Assembly (NCBI GenBank): GCA_003644825.1
Contig: QNDJ01000010.1
Span: 1-13,988 of the forward strand
Origin: Candidatus Zhuqueibacterota bacterium
GTDB taxonomy: Bacteria > SM23-31 > B21-G16
DNA: 13,988 nucleotides
Direction: 5' to 3'
Below, one piece after another: positions 13,887 through 13,988 of this stretch. Position 1 is the stretch's first letter; the number at the start of each line of letters is the position of its first letter. The notes under the pieces were generated by a model. That model was given only the letters and a program-made list of their open reading frames with translations. It did not search any database and was not told where the DNA came from. Made by a program: the position numbers and the translations under genes.

Positions 13887-13935
13887 CAGAGTATGAAGTT
13901 ATAATTCAATAAATCAAACTTCATAAGAAACTCTG
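13887..13935. repeat. Long hairpin TATGAAGTT/AACTTCATA with outer CAGAG/CTCTG
   Basis: A 9-bp stem at 13892-13900 and 13917-13925 encloses a 16-base AT-rich loop. CAGAG (13887-13891) and CTCTG (13931-13935) extend it across a 5-base bulge. It is not related to the A-D elements. The last 50 bases of the window show no gene. Confidence 0.55.
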
Positions 13936-13988
13936 TGAAGATTTAAAACATTACCTGAAATCCAATCTTACATCAAATAATATAATAA

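Noticed and set aside
12600-13988. Insertion sequence remnant with transposase.
   Set aside because: No frame longer than about 60 codons and no transposase motif on either strand; long terminal inverted repeats were not found.

Overview
The window is AT-rich (about one third G+C by eye) bacterial DNA with compact genes and mostly TAA stops. No rRNA, tRNA, transposase or phage gene is visible. The main taxonomic hint is a very large secreted protein that mixes kelch propellers, fibronectin type III (FN3) repeats, a cohesin-like and a dockerin-like module. From memory, that mix is common in candidate phyla of or near the FCB (Fibrobacteres-Chlorobi-Bacteroidetes) group, such as KSB1, Cloacimonetes and WOR-3. 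The lineage call is therefore an inference of low confidence.

Layout. (1) Positions 4611 to 1, minus strand: one uninterrupted open frame of 1537 codons that runs off the left edge. It encodes a signal peptide, kelch propeller 1, six FN3 units on an exact 99-residue period, kelch propeller 2, a seventh FN3, a cohesin-like domain, a dockerin-like domain, and the start of another beta-sandwich. (2) 5042 to 4701, minus: a small cupin with a strong ribosome binding site. (3) From a 113-bp divergent gap, 5156-6073, plus: a ten-helix EamA/DMT transporter. (4) 6173-6904 and 6894-9641, plus: a 5-formyltetrahydrofolate cyclo-ligase family protein whose end overlaps by 11 bp the start of a cytoplasmic GH38 alpha-mannosidase. 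(5) 10973 to 9875, minus: a decayed serine hydrolase (beta-lactamase / penicillin-binding fold) with two internal deletions, a frame change and two TAA nonsense codons. (6) 12386 to 11085, minus: a NatB-type ABC-2 permease with no ATPase gene beside it. (7) 12387-13988: about 1.6 kb with no credible gene. From about 12625 it is packed with short palindromes.

The repeat region is the most unusual part. An ordered unit of hairpins (called here A-A-B-C-D) occurs twice in tandem with a period of about 210-218 bp, followed by a partial third unit. A further unit lies about 600 bp downstream and an inverted A pair lies between them. Stems are kept while loops vary, and several stem changes are compensatory, so selection on (or replication through) a folded form is plausible. 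A second cluster of six different hairpins fills 13133-13391.

Functionally, the large surface protein, the transporter, the mannosidase and the permease suggest a heterotroph that interacts with and degrades extracellular polymers. Apart from the overlapping cyclo-ligase/mannosidase pair, the sequence does not show that these genes act in one pathway.
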